Shown here in pieces: positions 1-10,370 of a stretch of DNA of 64,000 bases; positions within the stretch are counted from its first letter, which is position 1; each line of letters starts with the position of its first letter. The position numbers and the translations under genes are program-made. Under the pieces are notes generated by a model, which was given only the letters and a program-made list of their open reading frames with translations, was not told where the DNA came from and ran no database searches. This DNA is from Diospyros lotus (Eukaryota; Streptophyta; Magnoliopsida; Ericales; Ebenaceae): contig NC_068339.1 in assembly GCF_014633365.1 (NCBI RefSeq), forward strand, positions 15,833,925 to 15,897,924. The letters are read 5' to 3'.

Positions 1-1744
1 TGAAGAAGAAGGAACAGATATAGAGAAAAGCTAGATTTTGATCACAAAGCCCAGCCAAAGTCCAAAAGCTTATTCTGCTGTCCTGCATTGAGTTTGTACG
101 TAGCTTAATAAAGCAAAGCATCTTCTTCTGGAATGGAAACCTAAATTGTATGTATATATGCCGGGCCAAGAAGCTAATGCTAGTTATTTGGTTTGCAGTG
201 TTAAAACAAATCTTAATTAAATTCAGTAGCAATTGTGTTTGATAAATTGCTACCGTGCATTTAATTAATTAATTAATAGTTGATCACTTCATCCAATTCG
301 TGCACATTTGCTAACTCTGTCGTTTAACTAATTATTAGCAGTAGAGTATAGATGATGAGGGAAACAGCGTGAAAATGGAAGGAAACACAAGGATTATTAA
401 CATATATATATATATATTAGTGGTGTGTGAGTGAGTACTGTAGTGGGAAAACCATATATTTTCGATTCCAAAATTAAGGGCAGAATGGGATTCTCTTCTC
501 ATTCAACTCAAATTTCAAATTTTTGACATAATAAATGCCACCTTTATCCAAAAAAAGAAAAAAACAAGTAAATTGTGGATGGGACTTTTTTGGGTGGATT
601 CGCTTCGGCATAAAATTGGCTTTGTTGGTGTCACATCACTGATCACTTGTTTAAATATGCCATTGTCCATATATAGAGGCAGAGAAATTATTACAAAATT
701 TTTAATACAACATTAATAACACATATATAATGTTATAATAATGAATAGAATTTATAATTATAATAATAACATTATGATGATAACATTTGGGATTAAATAA
801 GAAAAAAAAAAAGTATGATAATTAGGTGGATGCATGAATCATGGTCAGAGATATATATATATATATATGGATGCTATATTGCAATATTATTAGACGAATC
901 TTATTCCTTCATATATAATTCCCCCTCAACACTATCAGGTTCCTTCTTGCAACTTCTACAACTCGGACATTCGTCGACTCCAACATATGTGTGTGTCTGT
1001 GTGTATGTATATATATGTATATATATGCATGCTCCTCTATTTAACGCAGTGGAAATTGCAAATTAATTAATAATATATACTTGTAGTAGTTCTCCTCATT
1101 GAATTCTGAAAGAAATTAATTCCTTTTTCTCCCAAATGATATATCCTTGCAAAAGCTGCAAAAATATATATTAATATATATGCTCAATTCGTGATATTAA
1201 CATACCACACGTAAAAGTTCTCTCTCTCCCACACCCACACCCACACCCACACCCACACCCACACATACATATATATACTTTCTCTCTCTCTCTCTCTATA
1301 TAATTTTATTCTTATATGTACTAGGCTCGATTGTGACGGGGTCAAAAGGAAGAAAAGAGAAATGTCCTTTCAACGACTAATTTTTTTTTTTTTTTGAGCT
1401 GAAATGTCATTTATATATAGGAGTAAGATGGACAATATCTCTTTGTGAGACTTTATGATGATAATTGACATTATAGACAGTATACCCTTAATTAAATTGA
1501 AGGATAATAATTTTATATATACAAGAAAACTTAATTAATTTATAACTGTGGTGGAGTAATGCATATCTATTGTTGGAACCAAAAACAAAAGGTTGCACAC
1601 CGTCCAAAACAGGAAAGATTTGGATGACATACAGCCATAGAAAGCGGACCCTCCTTTTACTTTTGAAATTTAATTATATATAAAGAAAAAAGATTGAAAA
1701 GGGCAGCTATATATATATATATATATTATTCCATCCTGGAGTAC
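1..1744. other. AT-rich intergenic DNA upstream of MIR169
   Basis: No coding region or RNA gene was recognised. The stretch is AT-rich with short (TA)n tracts (about 402-417, 850-867, 1706-1726), a run of ACACCC hexamers at about 1230-1266, a (TC)n tract at about 1281-1298 and a T run at 1381-1395. Short open frames here read through these simple repeats and look spurious. The last few hundred bases probably include the MIR169 promoter. Confidence 0.6.
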
Positions 1745-1752
1745 TATAAATA
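1745..1752 (+). promoter_or_regulatory. Putative TATA box of MIR169
   Basis: The octamer TATAAATA lies about 100 bases before the base of the MIR169 hairpin. Plant Pol II starts usually lie 25-35 bases after a TATA box, which would place the pri-miRNA start near 1775-1785. The motif is seen directly; its use is inferred from spacing. AT-rich DNA yields chance TATA matches, so confidence is moderate. Confidence 0.5.
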
Positions 1753-1844
1753 TGGGATGAACCAACACCATGAGATGAGAACCGGAGATTGCATTGCATT
1801 GATCAGCTCCCGGCCGGATCATGATGATATATAGAGAGAGCATG

Positions 1845-2005
1845 AAGCCTTGCATGAGGCGGAAGAGAGTGGATTGCAGCCAAGGATGACTTGCCGGCCC
1901 TCCGGCATCTATTCTATATATACACACAATATATATAAATATCGCCTGCCGGCGGGTTGTCCTTGGCTACATTCGGCTCTCCTCTTCTCATGCGAGGCTC
2001 AACAG
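1845..2005 (+). ncRNA. MIR169: MIR169 precursor hairpin (microRNA169)
   Basis: The 21 bases at 1877-1897 begin CAGCCAAGGATGACTTGC and end CGG, matching the plant miR169 b/c type from memory. The 3' arm at 1951-1970 (ends GTCCTTGGCTAC) is the near-complement, with G:U pairs, as expected for the star strand. Outside the duplex the arms keep pairing: about 1850-1876 (GCCTTGCATGAGG...) against about 1971-2000 (CTCATGCGAGGC). This gives a stem of roughly 160 nt with a TA-rich terminal loop at about 1905-1945. miR169 is loaded into AGO1 and cleaves mRNAs of NF-YA transcription-factor subunits, acting in drought, nutrient and flowering responses; that is family knowledge. Both arms and the flanking stem are present, so this looks like a real locus and not a target site. 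The exact family letter cannot be assigned. Transcription from a TATA box at 1745 is likely. Confidence 0.93.
1877..1897 (+). ncRNA. MIR169: Mature miR169 (5' arm)
   Basis: This is the 21-nt guide segment on the 5' arm. It starts with C, as in the known family, and pairs with 1951-1970 with only small bulges and wobble pairs. The star strand should lie at about 1949-1970, allowing a 2-nt 3' overhang. Confidence 0.9.
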
Positions 2006-2048
2006 CTACCCCTGTACGTACCCACCCCTCCTCCAATATGCATTCTCA

Positions 2049-2095
<47 letters not shown>

Positions 2096-2505
2096 CAGTA
2101 TATATGATAATTATTAAGAAGAAAAAAAAATCAATCACAAGTTCAAATACAGACAAAACCAAATATGGGAAGCTATATATATATATATATATGAAATGAG
2201 GAAATGCATGTGGAGAGATGAACTGTGGGGCTGGATGGATGAGCATATATACGTTGTTTCGCATGAATTATACAATTCAGAGAGATATCAGATATGTGAC
2301 ACACACACACACACACACACACATCTATTAAAATCTTGTAAAGACCAATCGGACTAGGCACAATTAATTAATTAATGTGCCTTCAGTCAATTAGAACATC
2401 TTACATGCATTATTTATGTTATTTAATTTATATATGTATATATAACACTAAGAATAAGAATGTTTACCCTATATGTATGTATGTATGTATGTATGTATGA
2501 GAATA
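2006..2505. repeat. Simple-sequence DNA downstream of MIR169
   Basis: Contains (CT)n at about 2050-2079 running into (TA)n at 2080-2095, another (TA)n at 2174-2191, (AC)n at 2301-2323 and (ATGT)n at about 2472-2499. No gene is seen. Part of it may be the 3' portion of the primary MIR169 transcript. Confidence 0.7.
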
Positions 2506-3180
2506 TAGCTAAAATCAGTTAAAAAAGATTGCAGTTCAAACTTATCAAAACGACGTGGTTTTGATCCTTCTCCTCCTCTTCTCTTCTGTCCTGTGCTCTT
2601 TTACTGCTTTTCGCTTTCTGAGAACTGCAAGATAAAAGCATAGGGGGCACGGGTGAGCAGCGGCAAAGAAGACGAAGACGATGGGACGCGGTGAATGGAC
2701 CAAGAAAGATGAAGCATCCGCGACGAAGGAACAGGAAGAAGCGACGCAAGCAACGGATAAACAGGGGACAAGAAGAAGCAATGCAGGCCACGGCGCAGGC
2801 GCAGTCTGCAGATCTGGGTTCTGCGAACAGACCGAGAAAAATGAAGCATCAACGACGGACGATCGAGGAGCATCGCAGAACCCAGATCTGCAAATTGCGC
2901 CTACGTCGTCGCCTGCCTCGCTTCTTGTCGTCACCTAATCTGCAGTTGCCTACGTCGCTTCTTCCCATCCATCATTAGTGCTTCATCTTCCTCGCTCCGC
3001 TTGCCTTGTCATCTCCGACATTAAAGTGTCCCATCATCTCCGTCTTCTCTGCTGCTGCTCGCCGTCGCCGGTGCTTTATCGTTCCCAGACAGCAAGAAAG
3101 AGAAGAATAGAGAGTAGAGGAGGAGGAGACGCGAAGGATCCAAAACTATTGTTTTGATAAGTTTGAGCTGATTTTAACTA
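2506..3180. mobile_element. Non-autonomous inverted-repeat DNA element with GC-rich interior
   Basis: Left end 2506-2580 and right end about 3105-3180 are inverted repeats of roughly 60-75 bp. Both read TA, then G(C/T)TAAAATCAG, then TCAAACTTATCAAAAC, then a GGATCC/TGATCC and CTCCTCCTC stretch; the left arm carries an extra ~16 bases. The ~500 bp interior is much richer in GC than its surroundings and holds an internal near-palindrome (2798-2826 with 2873-2901). Overlapping open frames of 83-129 codons on both strands look like by-products of this composition. Long inverted ends with a gene-like GC-rich interior recall Mutator-like elements with captured sequence, but no clear 9-bp target duplication is seen; a TA dinucleotide flanks both ends. 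Superfamily unassigned. Confidence 0.6.
2798..2901. repeat. 29-bp near-perfect inverted repeat
   Basis: The arms 2798-2826 and 2873-2901 are reverse complements with about two mismatches (core GCAGATCTGGGTTCTGCGA), separated by a 46-base loop. The structure lies inside the GC-rich inverted-repeat element and would form a stable hairpin in RNA. Confidence 0.8.
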
Positions 3181-3551
3181 TTTTCTATATATATATATAT
3201 ATATTGTTCGAAGTTGGGGAAGACTAATTAATTTGATGCATATATATATATATGGTAAAATAATTAATCAAAGACTAATAAATAGGGATGCAATGATTTT
3301 CAAAATTAAAATTAAAATAGAAATACATACATAAGATTTATATAAAAATTTATTAAAAAAAATATGTGAATTGGAAATACACATCTATTGTTATCTTTAT
3401 ACATAAACAATGAAACTAATGAATAAAAAAATAATGGATAATTAATAAAGATACTGTATATATATTGAGCAGCATACATATATATATATATATATATATA
3501 TGAATGCTTAATTATGCAATAGGTCTTGAGGAGGGAAATCAATTAAATTGA

Positions 3552-3584
3552 TTTTTTTTTTTTTTTTGGGGGGGGGGGGGGGGG
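3552..3584 (+). repeat. Adjacent homopolymers T16 then G17
   Basis: Sixteen T are followed directly by seventeen G. The tract could be a slippage hot spot, a G-quadruplex former, or partly a sequencing or assembly artefact. No gene is adjacent. Confidence 0.85.
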
Positions 3585-4930
3585 TTAGATAATTGCTGAG
3601 AATGGATGGAGTAAGCGATTTTGTTCATCCCTTTAACGACAGTGAACATAATGTTCATTGTTTTTTGGATTAAAATTAACAATGGGGTTGCTCCTCTGTT
3701 TATTTTTAAAATCATGCTAGATGTATAATCATTTTGTATATCTTAGACTACATAAGAGGGTATTATTACCAAAATATTATTATGCGTCTCTATGCGTCTT
3801 ATGAGAGATTTTTTTTATTATTAGTACACTTTTATGTAATTTAAATTATACACAAAGATATATTAATAGTATTTTTTTTATTTTTAACACCATAATTAAT
3901 TTTAACCCAAAAATAGTGGGAGTCATGTTAACCCTTAAAGGGGTTGAACAGAATCGCACTCTGTAGGGAGATGAGAAGAGAAGATAAGATAAGAGGAGGA
4001 GGCAACGTTAATTAATTAATATTCACAAAGAAAGGCCGGACACGAAGTGGAGGGGTGGGGTGGGGGTGGCGCATGTTTAAGAATATGCAATGCATGTGAG
4101 TGTGATGCAGCGATACGTGTAAAAAGCTACGCTGCTACTATTAATATTCTTCAATTAAATTCTTTTAAATTAAATATATATAATGTATATATATATTATT
4201 ATTCAATCAATTCAATTCTATGACGATCCCATCCAAAAAACAGGAACGAGAATCCTCAATTAAAAGTAAAGTCTACCCGTATCAAATTCCCGTTGGCACA
4301 AATCACTATCCTTGACCCACCCCCACCCCCAGTCCCAGTCCCCCTTCCCTCTTTTTCTTTTATAATAATACATACATCTCTCAGCATACTTTATATAATA
4401 ATAATGTCATCCCAATACTTGGATTCAGTTTCCTATTTTACAATCGACCATACCATACTTTCAAATAAATGCCAATTTTTACCTTAAAACTAAACTCCTC
4501 GTCCCAAATGCATCTCTCTTATTCCCCACACCACAATCCCATCATCATTGCATTTACTTACTTTTTATACTTCCTTTGTTTTCACCAACTTTATTACTTT
4601 TTCATATTTTAACTCCCTAAAAAATTTTCAATTTAGAACACTTTTTATATAATTTTATTTCTTCTGAAAATTCCCTTTCACAACTTTTTTAAATACTAAA
4701 TTTACATATCAAAAAACTAAAATAGAATGATCACGATACCCTAACTAACTTTAAATAATAATTACACACAACTCTATTATTATAAAACTAAGCTTATCCT
4801 AAACTACAAATCACCAAATTTCATCCATTACAGACCAACATTTAAGTAAAAAAAAATTCCTGTACTAGTTGGGTTCACTAAAAAGAAGTTAACAAAGATC
4901 TGCCGGAAAATTTGCAAAATTATTACTTTA
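3585..4930. other. AT-rich intergenic DNA
   Basis: No gene recognised. The stretch is AT-rich with short (TA)n tracts and a C-rich patch at 4316-4345. TTTATT at 4927-4932 is AATAAA on the - strand, about 350 bases past the P3 stop codon, and is a candidate poly(A) signal for that gene. Confidence 0.5.
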
Positions 4931-5282
4931 TTGTATGTACGCTAGTTTCGTTCTAACCCCATTCTGATTCCCTTTTCATTTAAAGCCATTTCACCCAACC
5001 TTACAGTTCACCAGCACAGAAGATTTGGGTTTCATAAACCTGACAGGCAATCCTCAATTCCAGTTTAAGCATACTAATTATCCAGCCAGAAAATGTTAAA
5101 ACGGGAAAAAAACCCATTACAACAGAACTCAATAAAATCCACACGCTGTCCAACAAAGATTCAATGCATGAAACTACCTGACAGATCATCTAAACTAAAA
5201 TCCAAAAGTTTAATTATATAAAACGTTCAGAAATCAAGGCTCGGTTCAAAACTTGGTAGAGCATAGTGTTTAGATATGTGAA

Positions 5283-7652
5283 CTAATCAAAGAGTGAAAA
5301 ACCCATATCCTCATCACTCTCCTCTTTCTCTTCTTTTTTCTCCTCTGCCGGAGGTGCTTCAGCAGCTGGGGCGCCACCTCCCGGAGCTGGAGCAGCACCA
5401 CCTCCGCCTCCAATGAAAGCACCGCCACCACCTCCACCAACAATCACCTGTAAATATACCAATTTAGTCTACTATATTAAGTGACAGATGGGTTTGGAAA
5501 CAGCCAAGCAGATATGCTGTACAACTTAGCTCCTTTGTTCAAATGGTCTTTCAACTAATCCAGTTATTCCATCTCGCTTGCACAAACAAAATGGAAAACT
5601 ACAACTGGAACTAAATTTGACATAGCAGAGCAGGAACAAAAAACTCACAAGTAATATAATGAATTCTGCAGATTTAACCACATACAACATAGGGCTCATG
5701 CCAAAAACACATAATTCACCCAAGCCACCCGAAGCCCTATTTTCTTGTAAAAAAATATGTAATTTATTTAGTCCAGCAAAGAGCATTCAGTGCAAAATAT
5801 TAATCAGATTAGGTGGTGCAATCATGTTATAGCATTCAGCATTGGACTATCTCAAAGTGGACCAACCACCTTCTAAGTTACCTGGTCTGGGGTGTTTGAT
5901 ATAGGCATGTACTCGGGTGTACATGAATATGTGTCTGAACATAGGACACAGGTACAAGGATACGGCATGGAGAAAAATAAATCTTAATACCCCACCCCTG
6001 CACAAACAAATCTTTTTTTTTTCTTTCAGTTCTGTAACTAAAAATTAAGGATATCTTATGATCCATGGAAGATAAAATGGCCACTGGTAGGTACAATTTG
6101 GTTGATCTCATACAAACATATATTTTAGAAGGCTAACAGCAGATTAACAGAAACAATAAATCAAACTAAATTGTTGATTTTTACTATTTTAAATTAAAAG
6201 AAAATTAAATTAATAAAAAACAATAGTTAACACATAGACCTCAAAACGAAGAGCACAACACATATCCCATATCAATACTAGTGTCATGTCAGGTCAACAC
6301 CAATACAAAGCCTGAAAGTGCAGAGTCCGGGTAACATAGCCTTCTATTTACTTATATTCTAACTTTTTGAAATTGCTATAGAGGCACTTTAAAAACATTT
6401 GCCACTCCTATCCAACCTAAAAATAGAAAACAGAATTTTTCCACTCCCATATGGTCCTTTTAATGGTTCAACACATTACAAATCAATTAAAACTGCTTGT
6501 GTAACATTCTTAGGGACCACCAGTATTCCTAAAACAAGCATAAAAAGGGATCCCAATTCCCAACTGAAGTGGAAAGCGAGTTCAGATAGAACTAATAGCC
6601 AGAAGGGAAACCTTTTGATTTAAGTAGACAAGAAAAGGAAAATGTGTAGTTATCAGTCCTGGAACTTCCGAAAAATGAAAAGTTTATTTCTCAAAAATGT
6701 GATACCAATAAAGTACCGATTCTCTAAGAATTTAGATAGGGAAAAGACAGTTAACCAGATACTGCTATAAATTAATATTATTTAACGAAAACTGGCAGGC
6801 ATCCAGGTAATAACATGAGGCTGCGTGCTGTGAATTGTCTAATGTCAGGCATATACATTTATATATCAACAACAACAAACCAAGATGCAGACAGGAAATT
6901 ACATATTCACATATTATTTAATGATATCCGAAAGGAGTGACCGAAGAACCTAATGAATTATATTTACAGGCAATAAATCATTAGGATCAATTCATCTTCT
7001 TGAGAGAAAAAAAAATAAGAAGAAGAAGAAGAAGCTGTTATCTTATAGCAACGTACTCTTTCAGACCTCCCCTGGGGAAGTGATAGATAAGCCATAATTA
7101 AAAACTGTCCAGCAGATTTAGATCGAGGAAATTAAAATAAGTGCGTTGGAAGAATCCAAACAGGGCATGTTCTTATAATACTGAATTCCAGTGAAAACAC
7201 CTAGCACAAAAAATTCCAGCGACAATTGCAACCGGATACTCCCAACTCAAGTATAAATCCACAAGAAGGAAATGGCATAAACCTGCATACATACTACTAA
7301 TGGATAAATATAACCGGAATACTCAAAACATAACATCGCCATAGCGTAGATCTCAGAATATAAAGCAGATCAAACAAATAAAGCATCACAAAACTAAGAG
7401 ACCATGGCGATCGCGATTCATTTAATTTTCTAGGAAAATGTGCAGGAAGAAGACCTGGAAAACAGCGGAAGAAGGGGAGACGATAGAGAACGAGGACTGA
7501 ACTCCGCCGGCGCAGTCGACAGTGAGAACCGTCTGGACGAGCTTCCTCTGCAACTCGTATGTGGAAGCAGCACATGCCTCCAGGTCGCCGGACAGCTGCT
7601 TGGCGCTCCACTCGTCGCCGGAGCTCCTGCAGACGAACGTGAAAACTCCCAT
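5283..7652 (-). CDS. RPP3: 60S acidic ribosomal protein P3 (two exons)
   Basis: P3 is the plant-specific member of the P1/P2 stalk proteins of the large ribosomal subunit; it binds P0 and helps recruit elongation-factor GTPases in the cytosol. Exon 1 is 7652-7455 (66 codons from the ATG at 7652-7650, starting [19 protein letters not shown]). Exon 2 is 5447-5283 (54 codons plus TAG). Introns are GT...AG and the junction is in phase 0 (...SAVFQ | VIVGGG...). The 120-residue product matches the usual plant P3 length. Residues 1-66 form the N-terminal fold. A Gly/Ala/Pro-rich hinge (about 67-98) follows, then a charged stretch [13 protein letters not shown] and the diagnostic tail MGFSLFD. The single intron (5448-7454, 2007 bp) contains no recognised gene. 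Upstream sequence carries site II and telo-box motifs. An in-frame ATG 13 codons upstream lacks homology and was not used. No breaks seen; the gene looks functional. Confidence 0.96.
5448..7454 (-). other. P3 intron, 2.0 kb
   Basis: The intron starts GTCTTC at 7454 and ends TTTACAG at 5448 on the - strand. It holds AT-rich DNA and a small (AAG)n tract at about 7018-7036. I see no gene or complete mobile element inside. Confidence 0.85.
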
Positions 7653-7762
7653 TTCTATCTCTCTATCTGCCTGCCTCTGGCGCTTCCGCAAAATCCCTAA
7701 TCGACGGTTTTGGAGGCCCGCCCCAGAGCGAACTCGCGCTTTTGTAGGCGCTTGGAAGACAG

Positions 7763-7771
7763 AAACCCTAA
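7763..7771. promoter_or_regulatory. Telo-box upstream of P3
   Basis: AAACCCTAA lies about 110 bases upstream of the P3 start codon. Telo-boxes near the start site together with site II motifs are a recognised signature of plant ribosomal protein and other translation genes. The motif is seen; its function here is inferred. Confidence 0.65.
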
Positions 7772-8205
7772 TGGCGCAAACTGCAGCTGCGCAAGGTTTA
7801 TGATAACCCCATTGGGCCTGCTAACTGTTCGATTTTGTCCTCCGTCGTATTGGACCAGGGCCGGGAAAAAATTGTCCTAATGGCCCAAACTAAAGCTGCG
7901 CAAGGTTTATGAAAAGCCCATTGGGCCTGTTAACTGTTCTATTTTGTCCTCCGTCGTATTGGACCCGGGCCTGAAAAAATTGCCCTAATGGCGCAAACTG
8001 CAGCTTTGAAAGGTTTATGAAAAGCCCATTGGGCCTGTTAACTGTTCGATTTTGTCCTCCTTCTTATTGGACCCGGGCCTGAAAAAATTGCCCTAATGGC
8101 GCAAACTGCAGCTTTGAAAGGTTTATGAAAAGCCCATTGGGCCTGTTAACTGTTCGATTTTGTCCTCCGTCTTATTGGACCTAGGCCGAGAAAAAATAGT
8201 CCTAA
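7767..8205. repeat. Four tandem ~108 bp promoter repeats of P3
   Basis: Copies begin with CCTAATGG at 7767, 7876, 7984 and 8092 (periods 109, 108, 108) and end near 8200. Each contains CCCATTGGGCC (about 7808, 7917, 8024, 8132), which reads as GGCCCA plus ATGGGC, i.e. paired site II-type elements. Each also has a conserved GTTAACTGTTCGATTTTGTC block and a second GGGCC-like block. The two distal copies are almost identical. The array starts only ~115 bases before the P3 ATG, so it probably spans the promoter and possibly the 5' UTR. Confidence 0.85.
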
Positions 8206-9172
8206 GTCCAAAAGGCTAACCCAAAAGGAGCAAAAAGAAAAAGGGGGAATTCTATTCATGTCACGTCGGGTCCATGGTTGGTTGGACCTGAAGAAGACTT
8301 CTTCCCATAAATACGGGCTTCTCACAAATTATTTAAATATACATATACCATAACATTATTATTGGTTGGGATGACATCTCCAACAGTTCCGCTTGGGGTA
8401 GTTAGGTAGGTAATCTGGTGAACAAGTTTGTTGTGAACCACAAGTTAGGTTGATTTGTTTTTTTTTTTCTTTTTCTTTTTTTTTTCCGATTCTCACTCTC
8501 ATTTTCGTGATTAATAATACATTGTGCAAGTTCCCCTCCCTAACCATTTAGCAGTCTTGATTGCCCAAAGTCACATCGTAAATAATTGGGGAAAATCTTA
8601 TTTTTACTTAAGCAAAAAGAAAAGGAAAATCTTTTTATTATTAGGCAAAGCTGAGCCGTGGGGGAAGGGCCCAAATGGGTGGTGTAGTGTTTCGTTGGGC
8701 ATGTGACATGTGGTCCTATTAGTTGGTACTAATTTTACGTGCTCCAAACGGAAAGGCCCATTGGCCAACAGTACTGTACTAAATTGTGGAATTATTTTGT
8801 ACGAGTTATCCATTATGTACATCCCACGTAAGTAGCGATCAATAAGGTAGTTAAAGTGGCTGGCAAATATATATATATATATATATATATATTTAACAAG
8901 AAAAGTAAAAATATTAAAATCTGTAATCTCATACTTAGCGTGATACCTAACCCATTTAATTAAGAAGACTAAAACATGATTTAGTCTTTATATATGATCA
9001 TCCTTTAACGATTCCTAACTTCACCAATTGGTAACCTTTAAAAATAATTCATCCCCTGTTATAAGGCATCACTGAAGAAGTTCTTTTTCCAAGTGGTGGG
9101 ATTAAAGTGCAAGCAGGAGTATCTCAAATTGATATGGACACAGGAGTAGGTTGGGCAGGGGTTGGCCGCTTG
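8206..9172. other. Intergenic DNA between P3 promoter and 200-bp repeats
   Basis: No gene recognised. More GGCCCA-like motifs occur at about 8668 and 8755. A T-rich tract lies at 8455-8486 and (TA)n at about 8868-8892. Some of the left part may still belong to the P3 upstream region. Confidence 0.5.
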
Positions 9173-10370
9173 TTATTTCCTCGAAGCTTCCCAAACTTTA
9201 AATTATAGCAACTGGACATCCTTCTTCTCCATCAATATTTAGTGTTTGTCTCACGCATTCTTTTATGCTTTCAAAAAAAGTAAACTTGTACGATTAAATT
9301 ATGTAAATTAAAAACGAGAAATGTTGTTGTCTGAAAATGAACTCACGCCGTTCTTTGAGGGAGAAGTTGTCAGACTTATTTCCTCGAAACTTCCCAACTT
9401 TAAATTATATGAACTTAACACCCGTCCTCTCTATTAATATTTAGTGTCTTCTCATGCATTCTTTTATGCTTTTAAAAAAGTATACTCGTATGATTAAATT
9501 GCGTAAATTAAAAATGAGAAGTGTTGCTGTCTGGAAATGAACTCGCACCGTTGTTCGGGTGAGAACTTGCCAGACTTATTTCCTCGAAGCTTCCCAACTT
9601 CAAATTATAAGAACTTGACACCCGTCTTCTCCATCAGTATTTAGTGTCTTCTCACGCATTCTTTTATGATTTTAAAAAAGTATACTCATATGATTGAATT
9701 GTGTAAATTAAAAAGGGAAAATGTTGTGATCTGGAAATGAACTCGCACCGTTATTCGGGAGAGAATTCGCCCGACTTATTTTCTCGAAGCTTCCCAACTT
9801 CAAATTATAGGAACTTGACACCCGTCCTTTCCATCAATATTTAGTGCCTTCACGTGCATTCTTTTATGCTTTTAAAAAAGTATACTTATATGATTGAATT
9901 GCGTGAATTAAAAACGGAAAGTGTTGTTGTCTGAAAATGAACTCGCGCTGTTATTCGAGAGAGAACTAGCCAGATTTATTTCCTTGAAACTTCCTAACTT
10001 CAAATTATAGGAACTTGACACCCGTCATCTCCTTCAATATTTAGTGCCTTCTCATGCATTCTTTTATGCTTTTAAAAAAGTATACTTATATGATTGAATT
10101 GCATGAATTAAAAACGATAAATATAAATTAAATAAAAAATAATAATGATATGCAAAAAAAAAATATTGTGATTTGATTTAATAATTAACTTTTATAAGAT
10201 TTCTTATTACAAAAAATATTACAATTAAATTTATAATGTGAAAAAATTAGACATGGTGGGTAAGGCACATAATGCAAGGTAACAACTAGTTCGGAAGAGA
10301 GAGAAGTGTTGTTGTTTGAAAATGAACTCGTATCGTTATTCGGGAGAGAACTTGCTAAACTTATATCTCG
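9173..10370. repeat. Tandem ~200 bp repeats, five copies plus a split remnant
   Basis: Copies begin at TTATTTCCTCGAA(G/A)CTTCC near 9173, 9376, 9576, 9776 and 9976 (periods 203, 200, 200, 200). Each shares ATATTTAGTG, CATTCTTTTATG and AATGAACTCGC blocks. The fifth copy loses register near 10125; about 180 bases later (10300-10370) the missing block (GTTGTTTGAAAATGAACTCG ... TTATATCTCG) resumes, so an AT-rich segment interrupts the last unit. The copies differ at many positions, so this is not a fresh expansion. No coding potential is seen. Confidence 0.85.

Noticed and set aside
1230..1266. Telomere-like (ACACCC)n tract
   Set aside because: Not the plant telomere unit (TTTAGGG); a simple hexamer microsatellite.
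2545..2934. Overlapping open frames of 83-129 codons on both strands
   Set aside because: They lie inside the inverted-repeat element, overlap in several frames because of GC-rich composition, and show no protein family.
9173..10370. Centromeric satellite
   Set aside because: Only about five diverged copies next to a ribosomal protein gene; far too short for centromeric DNA.
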